Shown: one piece after another, positions 19,553-28,479 of the stretch
How the letters are laid out: every line of letters starts with the position of its first letter
Position numbering within the stretch: position 1 is the stretch's first letter
Assembly (NCBI GenBank): GCA_036244855.1
Contig: BQKZ01001320.1
Span: forward strand, 89,142 to 117,620
Source: Temnopleurus reevesii
Lineage: Eukaryota; Echinodermata; Echinoidea; Temnopleuroida; Temnopleuridae
Direction: 5' to 3'
Length of the DNA: 28,479 nucleotides
Made by a program: the position numbers and the translations under genes
The notes under the pieces: generated by a model
Seen by the model: the letters and a program-made list of their open reading frames with translations, nothing else
Told to the model about the DNA's origin: nothing
Database searches by the model: none

Positions 19553-20940
19553 AGGTTATCCTTCGACTGCTAAGGTAGTCCACTTGCAGACACCATGTCA
19601 ATACAAAGCACATCCGAAAACCTAAAAATATGCCCATGTTGGATAGACTTCTAGATTACATTCTGTTCAATTACATCATTCATTCTGGAAAGTCATTTTC
19701 TATATATATAATTTGTTTCATTTTGATAAATGTACACACAAGTATAGCAGTATATGAGTATTGTTCTATGAACTGAAATTGGTGTGATTCTTGGACTGGT
19801 TTAACAAGATATTAGATAACATTGTATCAATTTACCCCTCATTGGATCAACTGAACATCTTCAAACGGTGTCTGAGGCCAAAAAGTAATTTTGACATGTC
19901 AAAGTACATAAAATGAACTCCAATTAACTTAATTGGACATAAAGAAAACTAATTTGACATGCTCTAGGTTACTTTTCAGGGAGTTGGAGGTTATTGCAAC
20001 AATTTATGCACGCTTCTAAACTCTGAATTAAGTTTGTGTGACGCTTTTTGCGTGTGCAAATCTTTTGCATGCGCGTCCCATTCTTTCACCCTGTGAGCTA
20101 GTCTTTGTACAAGTCATCTTTAGATTTATCATGAGAAACTGCTAGGTTTGAATACTTAATATTTTGAAAATCAACAACTTTTTAATGTCATGGATTGTTT
20201 AGGGTAGTTGGTTATACATGTGTACTACCCACTAGCAAATTCCTGTTTTGGCCTCGGATATCCTTTACGGAGGTAAATTGTTGTATGTCACACATCGTAG
20301 GTGTCAAGTTAAAAAATTCACTAACGGGGGATGTCACTGATAAACAAAAACTTAAAGTATTTATTGCTCATAGGAATATAAATTAACAGGAATGTATGTG
20401 TCTTGTATTTGGTAACTTAGTTTGTTCCGTAATGGGTAAAGGCGTACATCTGTTTTTCTAAAGATAAAGAGAATATAAAAAACATGGAATTGTAGTGTTT
20501 ATGGCTCTAAATACCTCTTTATCTTCATATACATTTGATAAAACACAGTTGTAGCTTTATTTCAGTCAAGGGATCTACAATATTTATGTTGCTATTAAAA
20601 TGTTATTCACACAGCACAGGGCCCAAAGAGAAAACAAAATTTTATCTCCTGTCTGTATTCTTATTCACAGATAATAAATAGGAAATGATGCATATAACAC
20701 ATCATGTAAAATTACCTTAGTTAGGGTGGTAAAAATGTCAAATTTTTGTTAATTGTTATTTTCATGCAACTGCATATTCCAATTTCAGCTGATGAGTTAT
20801 ATTTGTTGCTTACAATCTGTGTTTTATTGTTACATTTGAATTACATGTATCTGTAAAGTGATGCTTATTACACACCCTGCTTTTTTATGGAAGCCCCCAA
20901 GTACAGACAGCAATAGTTAATGTTTCCATTGTGGTAATGA
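19553..20940. other. intergenic stretch, nothing supported
   Basis: AT-rich, no recognised repeat, RNA gene or conserved coding segment. A 63-codon plus-strand open frame at 20195-20386 has no recognisable motifs and no neighbours. Confidence 0.55.
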
Positions 20941-21048
20941 AGTTAGTGACCTGGGGTGCACAGTTTGTGACCAGAGACGCTAATTTTCAACTTACAATGC
21001 AAAGTTTAAGTCAGAAAACACATAGTTTATGAACTCACACTCAAAGTC

Positions 21049-21203
21049 TGTTTCACCAAGATAAGACTTTACGCACGACTTAATGTTCGACTGGTATCCC
21101 TTCTTGTGCGTAATCATTCATAATATTACGCGCATTCAGCGCAAGAAGGGATACCAGTCGAACGTAAAGTCGTGCGTACAGTCTTTCTTATCTTGGTGAA
21201 ACA
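21049..21203. mobile_element. near-perfect palindromic foldback element, TGTTTCACCAAGATAAG ends (copy A)
   Basis: Ends TGTTTCACCAAGATAAG and CTTATCTTGGTGAAACA; central arms CGACTGGTATCCCTTCTTG and CAAGAAGGGATACCAGTCG are exact complements; GTACGCACGAC-type sequence also pairs. The whole 155 bp can fold into one hairpin. Confidence 0.9.
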
Positions 21204-21216
21204 CCTCTCTGGGCAG

Positions 21217-21350
21217 TGTTTCACCAATATTAGACTCTAAGAACAGCTAGTGTGAGTCCTTGTGCTCAATGATACATGATATTACACATATTTAGGCTCA
21301 AGAACTGACACCAGTCTTTCCTAAAGTCTTACATATCTTGGTGAGACACC
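21217..21350. mobile_element. palindromic foldback element, copy B (adjacent, more diverged)
   Basis: Starts TGTTTCACCAATATTAGACT and ends ACATATCTTGGTGAGACACC. The inner arms are only partly complementary (AGTGTGAGTCCTTGTGCTCA; GCTCAAGAACTGACACCAGT). It lies 13 bp from copy A in tandem. Confidence 0.75.
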
Positions 21351-21559
21351 GCCAAGGTTCACGAAATTCATGAGTCTAGGGTCGTCCAAAGTTGAAAACT
21401 TCATGACCTGGCGGTAAACGTTGTGTCCCGAGTCGCAAACTTCATGCTGCACATGACTTAATTGTTATTAAAGCGTACTTCATGGTTTCCATACTTTTTA
21501 ACACCTCCCAGTGATTGCAGTAAATCAGAAATACCATTTTTTTTTCGGGACGAGTTTAG

Positions 21560-21745
21560 ACGAATGAGAATGTGAAACAACAAACAATAGAACCAAATAT
21601 GTTTTCATGAGAAAAATCATACTATTGTTGTTGTCAAACTAAGTTCTCTCCTCTGAGAAAATGTTTGTTCAGCTGTTAAGTGGGTCAAATTTTCATTTCT
21701 ATCCTCATGTTTATATAGGAGTTTGGCTTCTCTAATGTTCACATG
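21560..21745. repeat. degenerate copy of the GAGATGCCAA/TTCAGCTGTT repeat
   Basis: CTCTGAGAAAATGTTTGTTCAGCTGTTAAG (TTCAGCTGTT core), then TTTTCATTTCTATCCTCATGTT and GAGTTTGGCTTCTCT, in the same order as the right half of copy B at 19105-19296. Confidence 0.55.
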
Positions 21746-23984
21746 TGCCCATGAGAAAACAAGGTTGATGAACTTTAATATCCACCTGTAATTATCGCTA
21801 TGAACTTTGAACATACAGATGTATTTGCACATGTCTAGTCAGTCACTTTATACACTCGTCGGATAATATTCTCTCTCGTTTTGTATCAGTATTCAATTTT
21901 CCATTCTTTGTTACAATAGGTATGGTGAAAATGAACATGTCAGTCCATTATTTCCTTTCTTTCCTTTTTTCTACTTACAAATTTAAGAGAAAAAACACAT
22001 ACAAAAGTATAATATTAGATAAATATATTCTTAGTTTTTGAGAATATTATAACTATTTATACTCCATATTATTGTACATTTTCGTATAAAACAGATGAAT
22101 TCCAGAATTATTTTTTGTATAAGAATTGTTGCTATAGCAACATATAAGCTCATGATGTAGTTGTATATGATTATATATACATTTATTGGTTTGTATAAAG
22201 TTCAGTCTGTATATTATAGTGGGCTTATATTGTCTCTTCAATGATATATTGAATGGCTGGTGTGAACAGAAAAACAACCTCCCTAACGCTGCAAAAAAAG
22301 TAACTCCCACTTTCTTGAGAATACAACACATTTTTTTTCTCAGGAGTTAGTCTTCGGCAATGGAATATTTCTCAACTGTCTGGCTTGCTTGCTTGTAATA
22401 ATTTTCATGATGAAATGGATTATACATAGGTACGGGGAGCACAACGTAGTTGGAAATTCACCACTTTTCATAAGCAACAAGTGTCTTGTTTTAGGATGAA
22501 AATCAACATTTTAATCTTGAGGTGCACTTTTCAACTCCTTTTTTTTTCTTCTGAAATGCCAGTTTTCAGGCAAAAGCCTGAATTCAGGTCCTGGCAATTT
22601 ATTCCCATGCCATATTTTTAGCATTTTATGTGCAAAGTAAAATGTATTGCATCCTAGGTGATTTTCAGACCCTCTGATGAATTCCATTGGCATCCCTGCA
22701 TTTCCATTATGTTATCAATATTAACCAGACTCAAATACATGAATCTGGTAATTTTCTAATTTTTGAAGAAAAGGAAGTCTTCCAGACACTTCCAAAAAAA
22801 GGTTTTAGCCAAAATTAGAGGTCAAACTTGTATTTTAGGTCAAAATGCCAATATAGCGGGGAAACATGAATTTGATCTACAGATAAGTCTTAGATCAAAA
22901 ACACTATTTCAGTATGGCTGAGAAGCATTATTTTCCATATGGCACAAGGAGCTTGCCAAAATACCTTTTTAACTTTTGAAAAATTACTAGCATAAAATTA
23001 TATTTCCTTTAATGTGTGCGCACTTAGGCATAACTCATTCAATTATATCTTCTGTTTCACACATAAAAGAGTCAGATGATTAAAAATCCTGCCAAATTTG
23101 CTTGCTCAAAACCCACTTTATAAAAAGTAATGCTACTCTGAAGATAGGGGGAGTTACTCTTTTGTTTTGTTCAGTTATTTAATCCCCAGCTGAAAAATCT
23201 GGTCATGGGCCAGCATATGAAATGCATTGAATATCCTTTCTATGTTTTTCCTTATCATGTAAACACCAATGTCCATTCTAGACAACTATCATCATCTATA
23301 CATACCGAGTCACAAAGGTGTATCGTTTTGATGGCTGTTTTTATACCAAAATGTGTACAAATTGAAATTAAAATGCCAAAATAAACATTTTTCTCTGTAT
23401 ATTTGTGATTTGTATGTTCCAGTTTATAGTCTACTATACAAAAAATGTGAGAATAAGTGAGAATATCGAGAGGGAAAATTGAAAAATGAAGCTGACCCGT
23501 CCATCTACTCGTTAAGATCTGGGACCTGTTGAATAAAACTAAAAATGTTGATGTTGTCATTAATTGGTAATTACCATGACAAAGGTGCACGACACCCAAT
23601 TACTTCAATGAAAGAGAGGCCCCCAAGTCTGTTGGAAGAAGAGAAAAGAGTCAAGCTAACAAATTGTCTTAATGATGTTGTTATCTCTATCTTCATGCAA
23701 CAGCCGTTCTTAGATGCATGAATAGAAATACAAGCTTGAAAGCAATGAAGGAGGGGGTTGCAAACTCTTGTAAAGTTGATTTGGGCTCCTCTTTCAGTAA
23801 CATATTCAATGATATCAACATTTATGTATTTGTCTGTATGTGTCTCTCATATATCTTTCTATTCTTCCACCATCTTTCTTACTCACCGACTCTCCCTTCT
23901 CTCTCTCATCTCAATCTCCCTCTCTCTCTCTGTCAACTTTGTCTACTTTCTCTTTCATCTCACTCTAGTATGTTACATTTCAAA
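21746..23984. other. intergenic stretch, nothing supported
   Basis: AT-rich. Several short open frames on both strands have no recognisable motif. A CT-rich tract at 23885-23935 precedes the next MITE-like element. Confidence 0.55.
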
Positions 23985-24154
23985 GGGGGTGTTGTTCGAA
24001 AGTTTCAGTTGATTGGAATGCACCAATCAAAATCATTATTTCATGCGCATGTTGTCAAAAAAAGCAAACAGTGCGCGAATGAAAAAGTGCATTCCAGTTT
24101 GCTTCTGATTTGCAGTTGGTCTGTGATCAATAACAACTTTGGAGCAGCACCCCC
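23985..24154. mobile_element. MITE-like element, GGGGTGTTGCT family, copy 4 (degenerate)
   Basis: Ends GGGGGTGTTGTTCGAAAG and CTTTGGAGCAGCACCCCC. Interior CAGTTGATTGGAATGCACCA, ATCAAAATCATTATTTCATG and GAATGAAAAAGTGCATTCC match the other copies. Confidence 0.82.
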
Positions 24155-24277
24155 AAGATCAACTTTAAAAAATACCAAATTATCTGTTTGATGAAGCCTC
24201 TTACTCATAACTCCAACTCGAGCAGCATTCTTTCTACCTTTTTACCTTCAACCTTTCCTCCAACTTTCCTCTACTAT

Positions 24278-24352
24278 TCTCTACTGCGCCTTGAGCATCC
24301 AGCAGAATGGATTTGGCGCATTACAAATCGCATCTATTATTATTATTATTTT
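24278..24352 (+). mobile_element. SINE-like 3' end fragment
   Basis: CTGCGCCTTGAGCATCCAGC, ATGGATTTGGCGCATTACAA and an ATT-rich tail (24332-24352). Same general layout as the 3' end of the element at 4291-4530 (GCGC...GGCGC..TA.AAAT..(ATT)n). The 5' part is not recognisable. Confidence 0.55.
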
Positions 24353-26244
24353 TACAGGGAGACAAAATTTGAAAGCCTATGAGTTTGTGTGATTACAAAC
24401 TTCGGGTCGACTTTGGGTAAAATTGATTCTCCACAACTCGGCACCATTTTATGCAGCTTAGAAGGCTGCAGAATCTTTTTTTTTAATAGTTAAGAATGTT
24501 TACAAATTGGTTAAGCTATCTGTGAGCTACTGCATCTTATACTCTCTCAAGAATAACTGCACTTAATATATGTCACCACACCATTCTCCAATAAAAGGGA
24601 AATTATACAGAAACAGCTGTGTTGGCATAATAAAAGTGTCTTTATTTCTCTGCCACAAAATCAAATTAAAATCTAACCCATTTTGTGGATATCATACTAG
24701 GGGACATGCAACAGTGACCAATTGTAGGAAAAAGTTAACAAAATGTTATACAAGATTATTCAAAGCTAAAATATGACCTAGGTATTACCATGAATTTGAT
24801 TTTTTTTTCTTCCTCTTTTCCATACAGAATTTCATACTTTTCTAGCTTATTTGCTTTGTCAGAAAAAAACAGTCTTGTGGATGAAAAAGATACATTCATT
24901 TGATTTTTTTCACTATTTCCAATCGATTCTGCATGGCAACCCAGTTGTAAAGCAAAAGTTCGCACTAACGCCCCTTTCTAAGGAAGAAAATAATTAATCC
25001 AGGAAATAATGTTCTGGAATAGCTCTTGAGACATAACGACCACTTGTGGAATTTTGAACAACTTCCCTGCTCAAGGATTATGTTTGCTAAACAATATTGG
25101 AATAAAATGTATGTCTGCTGAGCCCTCGTACACTAATATGATAAGATATTTTTTTCAAAATGTTCTATCCCACGCCCTGCAAAAAAGAGCAGTCGTACAT
25201 GTAAGATTACTGCTTGAAGAAGATACATAAATCTAATCATTTGATTGCAATTATGTGCAATAATATTCTAATATAACAAAATACAGGGCACTTTTATGCA
25301 TCAATATCCGCATGAATAATGTGCTTTGGTCGAGAATGTGTTCTCACAATAATATATTCACATACAATTTTCATCTACCTTTCCGAAATCACATTTGCTT
25401 TCCTTCCCAGAGCAATATATTAGAAATTTTAATTTGAAATCCTATGCAAACTACTAATTGTGGGTAAAAGATCAAACAAATATTGTAAATAATCTGTACA
25501 ACTTTCTCATGGAAACTCAAAGAAACGTTCATGATTTGGAATGAGGGACCACCTAGAAGAATTCCATTATCCCTCCCTCCTTCTTTTCTGCGATCAGGCA
25601 CTTTTTAAGTATCCTACATACATCTTGTTACTGACAAAATAAAAGCTCAACATGATACAAACAACATATGGAAGCATAGTATGCCATTTAGCTCTACCCA
25701 CATAGAGCTGGCATTTCCCATATCCCAGGGAAAAAAACATTAATGCATGGTTATGGCAAATTCAATTAACATAATTTTAACACGGAAAGGACATATTTTC
25801 ACCTTTTGTAAAGGTAAATTGCCTAGCTTGACATATCACTGTATTTTGCATGATAACAATAATAGGTCTTCAAAATACTGGATAAAATGATAGATAACAA
25901 AAAGTGCTGCTTTTGATATTCATAGGTATATAAATACATTTCAACAAAACTCATTAGATTAAATATTTATCTAAGTACACAAGCATGATCCCAGACTATT
26001 GATGACAAGATAATTATTGTTTTACTCTACATCATGGAATTATAACAACGTAATATTTTCAATTTGATTAGAAAAAATGTATAAAATCATTTCATATACA
26101 GAGATATCAATCAAAACGATTGATCCCATATACTGCCATCATGATTGTGATCCTACGATGAAAGCTAAGAGTAGCAGGAACAATAAATTCATAATTTGCT
26201 ATATAATTAGGTCTCTCTTCAGAAAAAAAAGTACATCCATATAC
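24353..26244. other. intergenic stretch, nothing supported
   Basis: AT-rich, no recognised element or coding exon on either strand. Confidence 0.55.
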
Positions 26245-26966
26245 AAGCCACCTCATACTTGATGTACTTGGTAATTACTATCAAATTTCACCCATTAGGC
26301 GTGCTGATAAATCTTGGTAACTTGCTTTTGTTTTTAATCTATATTTGGTAATGGTAGATAAATTGGTAAGAATGTCTTCTACATGTACATGTATTGTATA
26401 AAATAAACCCTATGTTGCTCTCTATAATTGGAAAAGTTCCAAGAGAGAGAAAATTTGAGGGATGGCTAAGAAACAGGGTTATAAACCCCCTTATTTGTGA
26501 TAATCATCATCATCATCATCATTAGCATTATGGTTATCACCATCGTAGCCTTCACCAATGTCAGAGTTGCCAAACTTCTGAAATATGCAAGAGGATAGGA
26601 ACTAGAATGTACAGTTTACAGTACATTAATAACCAACTTACCCATTCTCTCTCGTGATAAAATATTTAGTTCAGCTGTTTGGCGATTCAAATGTCAAGTT
26701 CTATCATGCGTATTTTAGAGGGTTGTTATCTCTCCATTATAGACATTCATTACTGAGCCCTGACTAATAGCACCTGAGCTACCGAAAGATAAAACAATTT
26801 CTTCATTTTGATACAGAAATAATATTCTTACTAAATACTACCTACAGTAATAAAAAAAGGAGTGTCAAACATCTTTTTTAAGGGTACATTCCTGATGTAA
26901 ATGGTGATGGAAAAGTTGAGCATGACCCAATTTCAGAATCTCATAACTTTATCTAATCTAAGGCCA

Positions 26967-27024
26967 GGGTTGTGTTTCATAATGCTGTGCATAGATCTAC
27001 ACACAGTTTTATGAAACACAACCC
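26967..27024. repeat. 58-bp foldback element, GGGTTGTGTTTCAT family, copy 4 (insertion)
   Basis: Ends GGGTTGTGTTTCATAA and TTTATGAAACACAACCC are near-perfect inverted repeats around CTGTGCATAGATCTACACAC. In duplicate copy 2 the flanks meet directly (GACCA|GCATAT against GGCCA|...|AGCATAC), giving an empty-site comparison. This is a shortened family member; the others are about 165-175 bp. Confidence 0.88.
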
Positions 27025-27212
27025 AGCATACAAAGACTTTACAACCTTATGGATTCTGACTAAATTTACGTCAACTTTTATGGAATCCTTGATGCTGATG
27101 TTTTTTCATAGTGATTTGTTGCAATTTGGTCCTTCACACTAAATGTTACTCCCAATTTTACTTAATAGGGACCTCATATGACATAAAACATAATCCCAAT
27201 AAAGATGTTGTT

Positions 27213-27221
27213 GACGATGAC

Positions 27222-27269
<48 letters not shown>

Positions 27270-27270
27270 A
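27213..27270 (+). repeat. GAT microsatellite in duplicate copy 1
   Basis: Uninterrupted GAT run of about 58 bp ending GATAATGATG; shorter than its counterpart at 28176-28252. Confidence 0.95.
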
Positions 27271-27284
27271 ATGATGTTCATTGA

Positions 27285-27285
27285 N
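27285..27285. other. single N at a duplication joint
   Basis: Marks the exact border between the two direct copies, as the N at 6781 does for exon 7. Likely an assembly joint. Confidence 0.95.
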
Positions 27286-28181
27286 AAGCCACCTCATACT
27301 TGATGTACTTGGTAATTACTATCAAATTTCACCTAACTGGCGTGCTGATAAATCTTGGTAACTTGTTTATGTTTTTAATCTATATTGGGTAATGTTCATT
27401 ATAAATGGTGAGAAGGTCTTCTACATGTACACATATTGTATAAAATAACATTTTGTCGCTCTCTGTAACTGGAAAAGTTCCAAGAGGGAGAAATTTGAGA
27501 GATAGCTAAGGAACAGGGTTATAAACCCCTTTATTTGTGATAATCATCATCATCATCATCATCATCATTAGCATCATTTTTATCATCATCATCATCATCA
27601 TCACCTCCATCACCAAAATGTGCATGAATAGAAATTAATAAGTACAGTGTTCAGTATATTAATGACCACCTTACTTTTTTCTCGTGATAAAATATTTTGT
27701 TCAGCTGTTCAAAATTCTGATTTCTATTCTCAGGCATATTCCGGAGGGTAATCTCTGCGTTATAGACATTCATTACTACGCTCTGACTTATAGCACCTGA
27801 CCTACTCAAGTTTCCTAAGAATAGAACAATCTTCTTAACTTAAATAGAGGAACAATATTGCTACCTACTAAAGCATGATTATCAGAATTCATCTTTTTCA
27901 AGGTTATATTCCTGATGAAAGTGATGGCAAAATTGAGCATTACCGAATTCCAAAACCTCATAACTTTATGTACTCTACGACCAGCATATATAGAATTCAC
28001 AACCCAGTAGATTCTGACTTAATTTACGTCAACCTCTATGAAACCCTTGATGCCGATGTTTTTTTTCACAGTGATTTGTTGCAATTTGGTCCTTCACGCT
28101 CAATGTTACTCTCAATTTTACTTAATAGGGATCTCATATGACATAAAACATAATCCAAATAAAGATGTTGTTGACGATGAC

Positions 28182-28251
<70 letters not shown>

Positions 28252-28259
28252 TTCATTGA
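27286..28259. repeat. about 1-kb direct duplication, copy 2
   Basis: Begins AAGCCACCTCATACTTGATG and ends with a longer GAT tract (about 28176-28252) and GTTCATTGAG. Runs without a break toward the ARP3 exon, so it is the copy physically joined to that gene. It lacks the foldback insertion and has a longer ATC array (27541-27602) than copy 1. Confidence 0.9.
28176..28252 (+). repeat. GAT microsatellite in duplicate copy 2
   Basis: Uninterrupted GAT run of about 77 bp. It lies about 100 bp past the ARP3 stop codon (ATC repeat on that strand), so it is likely within or just beyond the ARP3 3' UTR. Poly-Asp translations across it are not genes. Confidence 0.95.
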
Positions 28260-28353
28260 GTGTTTTTGTGGTTGACGATAGTGCTATTATCTCTATCTAT
28301 TTTTGCTCTCTCTCTCTCTCTCTCTCTTATCTCTGACGTTGTCTGGGGTGCAT
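28260..28353 (-). other. start of the ARP3 3' UTR
   Basis: Sequence directly after the ARP3 stop on the minus strand, including the GA/CT tract. The UTR end is not determinable; a minus-strand AATAAA (TTTATT at 27530-27535) is one distant candidate inside the duplication. Confidence 0.5.
28306..28327 (+). repeat. (CT)n microsatellite
   Basis: About 11 CT units, lying about 27 bp downstream of the ARP3 stop codon on that gene's strand. Confidence 0.9.
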
Positions 28354-28449
28354 CTATGCCATGGTACCGAAGACAGGATTGTGACGGCAGATGCTTGGTC
28401 CGTGTTCGTCATACTGAGCCTTGGTGTGAGACGCATTGTAGAACTCGGG
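28354..28449 (-). CDS. ACTR3: terminal exon of actin-related protein 3 (ARP3), partial gene
   Basis: On the minus strand a CTTTTCTCCTTTAG acceptor (28450-28463) is followed by 31 codons and TAG (28354-28356). The product reads [20 protein letters not shown] and then [11 protein letters not shown]. Human ARP3 ends with STPEFYQVCHTK and [15 protein letters not shown], so the match is specific to ARP3 rather than to actin (which ends in HRKCF) or other ARPs. ARP3 is one of the two actin-related subunits of the Arp2/3 complex, which nucleates branched actin filaments in the cytoplasm. The rest of the gene lies to the right of the window. It converges on the MAP3K2/3 gene. Confidence 0.93.
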   Translation of the reverse strand, partial: PEFYNASHTKAQYDEHGPSICRHNPVFGTMA

Positions 28450-28479
28450 CTAAAGGAGAAAAGATACAGAATAAAAAAA

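Larger units (their letters stand above)
26245..27284. repeat. about 1-kb direct duplication, copy 1
   Basis: From AAGCCACCTCATACTTGATG to a GAT microsatellite and GATGTTCATTGA, matching 27286-28259 in the same order, about 90% alike by eye with indels. Includes an ATC microsatellite (26502-26522), a piece of the TTCAGCTGTT repeat and a foldback insertion (26967-27024) missing from copy 2. The N at 27285 joins the copies. Confidence 0.9.

Noticed and set aside
20195..20386. 63-codon plus-strand open frame in the intergenic region
   Set aside because: No recognisable family, no conserved motif and no companion exon; within chance expectation.
23718..24191. 157-codon plus-strand open frame
   Set aside because: Runs through a CT tract and a MITE-like element; low-complexity product.
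26502..27602. CRISPR-like or satellite array from the repeated ATC/GAT tracts
   Set aside because: These are simple trinucleotide repeats without spacers, in eukaryotic DNA.
28038..28259. Plus-strand poly-Asp open frame
   Set aside because: Translation of the GAT microsatellite; antisense to the ARP3 3' side and without a recognisable domain.
1..28479. tRNA or rRNA genes
   Set aside because: No cloverleaf or rRNA signature seen; the only tRNA-like hint is the B-box-like sequence in the SINE-like fragment near 8865.

Overview
This is eukaryotic genomic DNA: AT-rich, with short exons joined by GT-AG introns and many small foldback and SINE-like repeats. The best guess is a sea urchin (echinoid) draft assembly. 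That rests on the repeat types as I remember them and on signs of unmerged haplotypes: isolated Ns that each join a sequence to a near copy of itself. The species cannot be fixed from the window alone.

Left half (1564-15328, + strand): twelve visible exons of one gene read in a continuous phase and encode a MAP3K2/MAP3K3 (MEKK2/MEKK3) type protein kinase. A PB1 domain (first strand cut off) is followed by a Ser/Pro-rich linker with blocks recognisable from vertebrate MEKK2, then a complete C-terminal kinase domain ending in TGA. The visible part is 607 residues; human MEKK2 and MEKK3 are about 620, so only a short N-terminus lies to the left, probably outside the window. Introns carry a composite GAT microsatellite, a SINE-like element and several foldback/MITE-like elements. 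Two exons are disturbed. Exon 7 is present twice around a single N (6401-6780 and 6782-7161, about 99.5% alike). Exon 11 is followed by an N gap and three partial copies, two of which share a 63-nt in-frame internal deletion.

Middle (15329 to about 28350): the MAP3K 3' UTR with possible AATAAA signals, then about 11 kb with no gene I can support. It holds at least seven foldback or MITE-like elements, pyrimidine-rich tracts, a second SINE tail, and a roughly 1-kb direct duplication split by one N (26245-27284 and 27286-28259). One copy has a 58-bp foldback insertion that the other lacks.

Right edge (28354-28449, - strand): a 96-nt terminal coding exon whose product ends in [15 protein letters not shown], the C-terminus of actin-related protein 3 (ARP3/ACTR3). 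The two genes are convergent (tail to tail). Apart from being neighbours, a MAPK-cascade kinase and an actin-nucleating Arp2/3 subunit show no functional link in this sequence.
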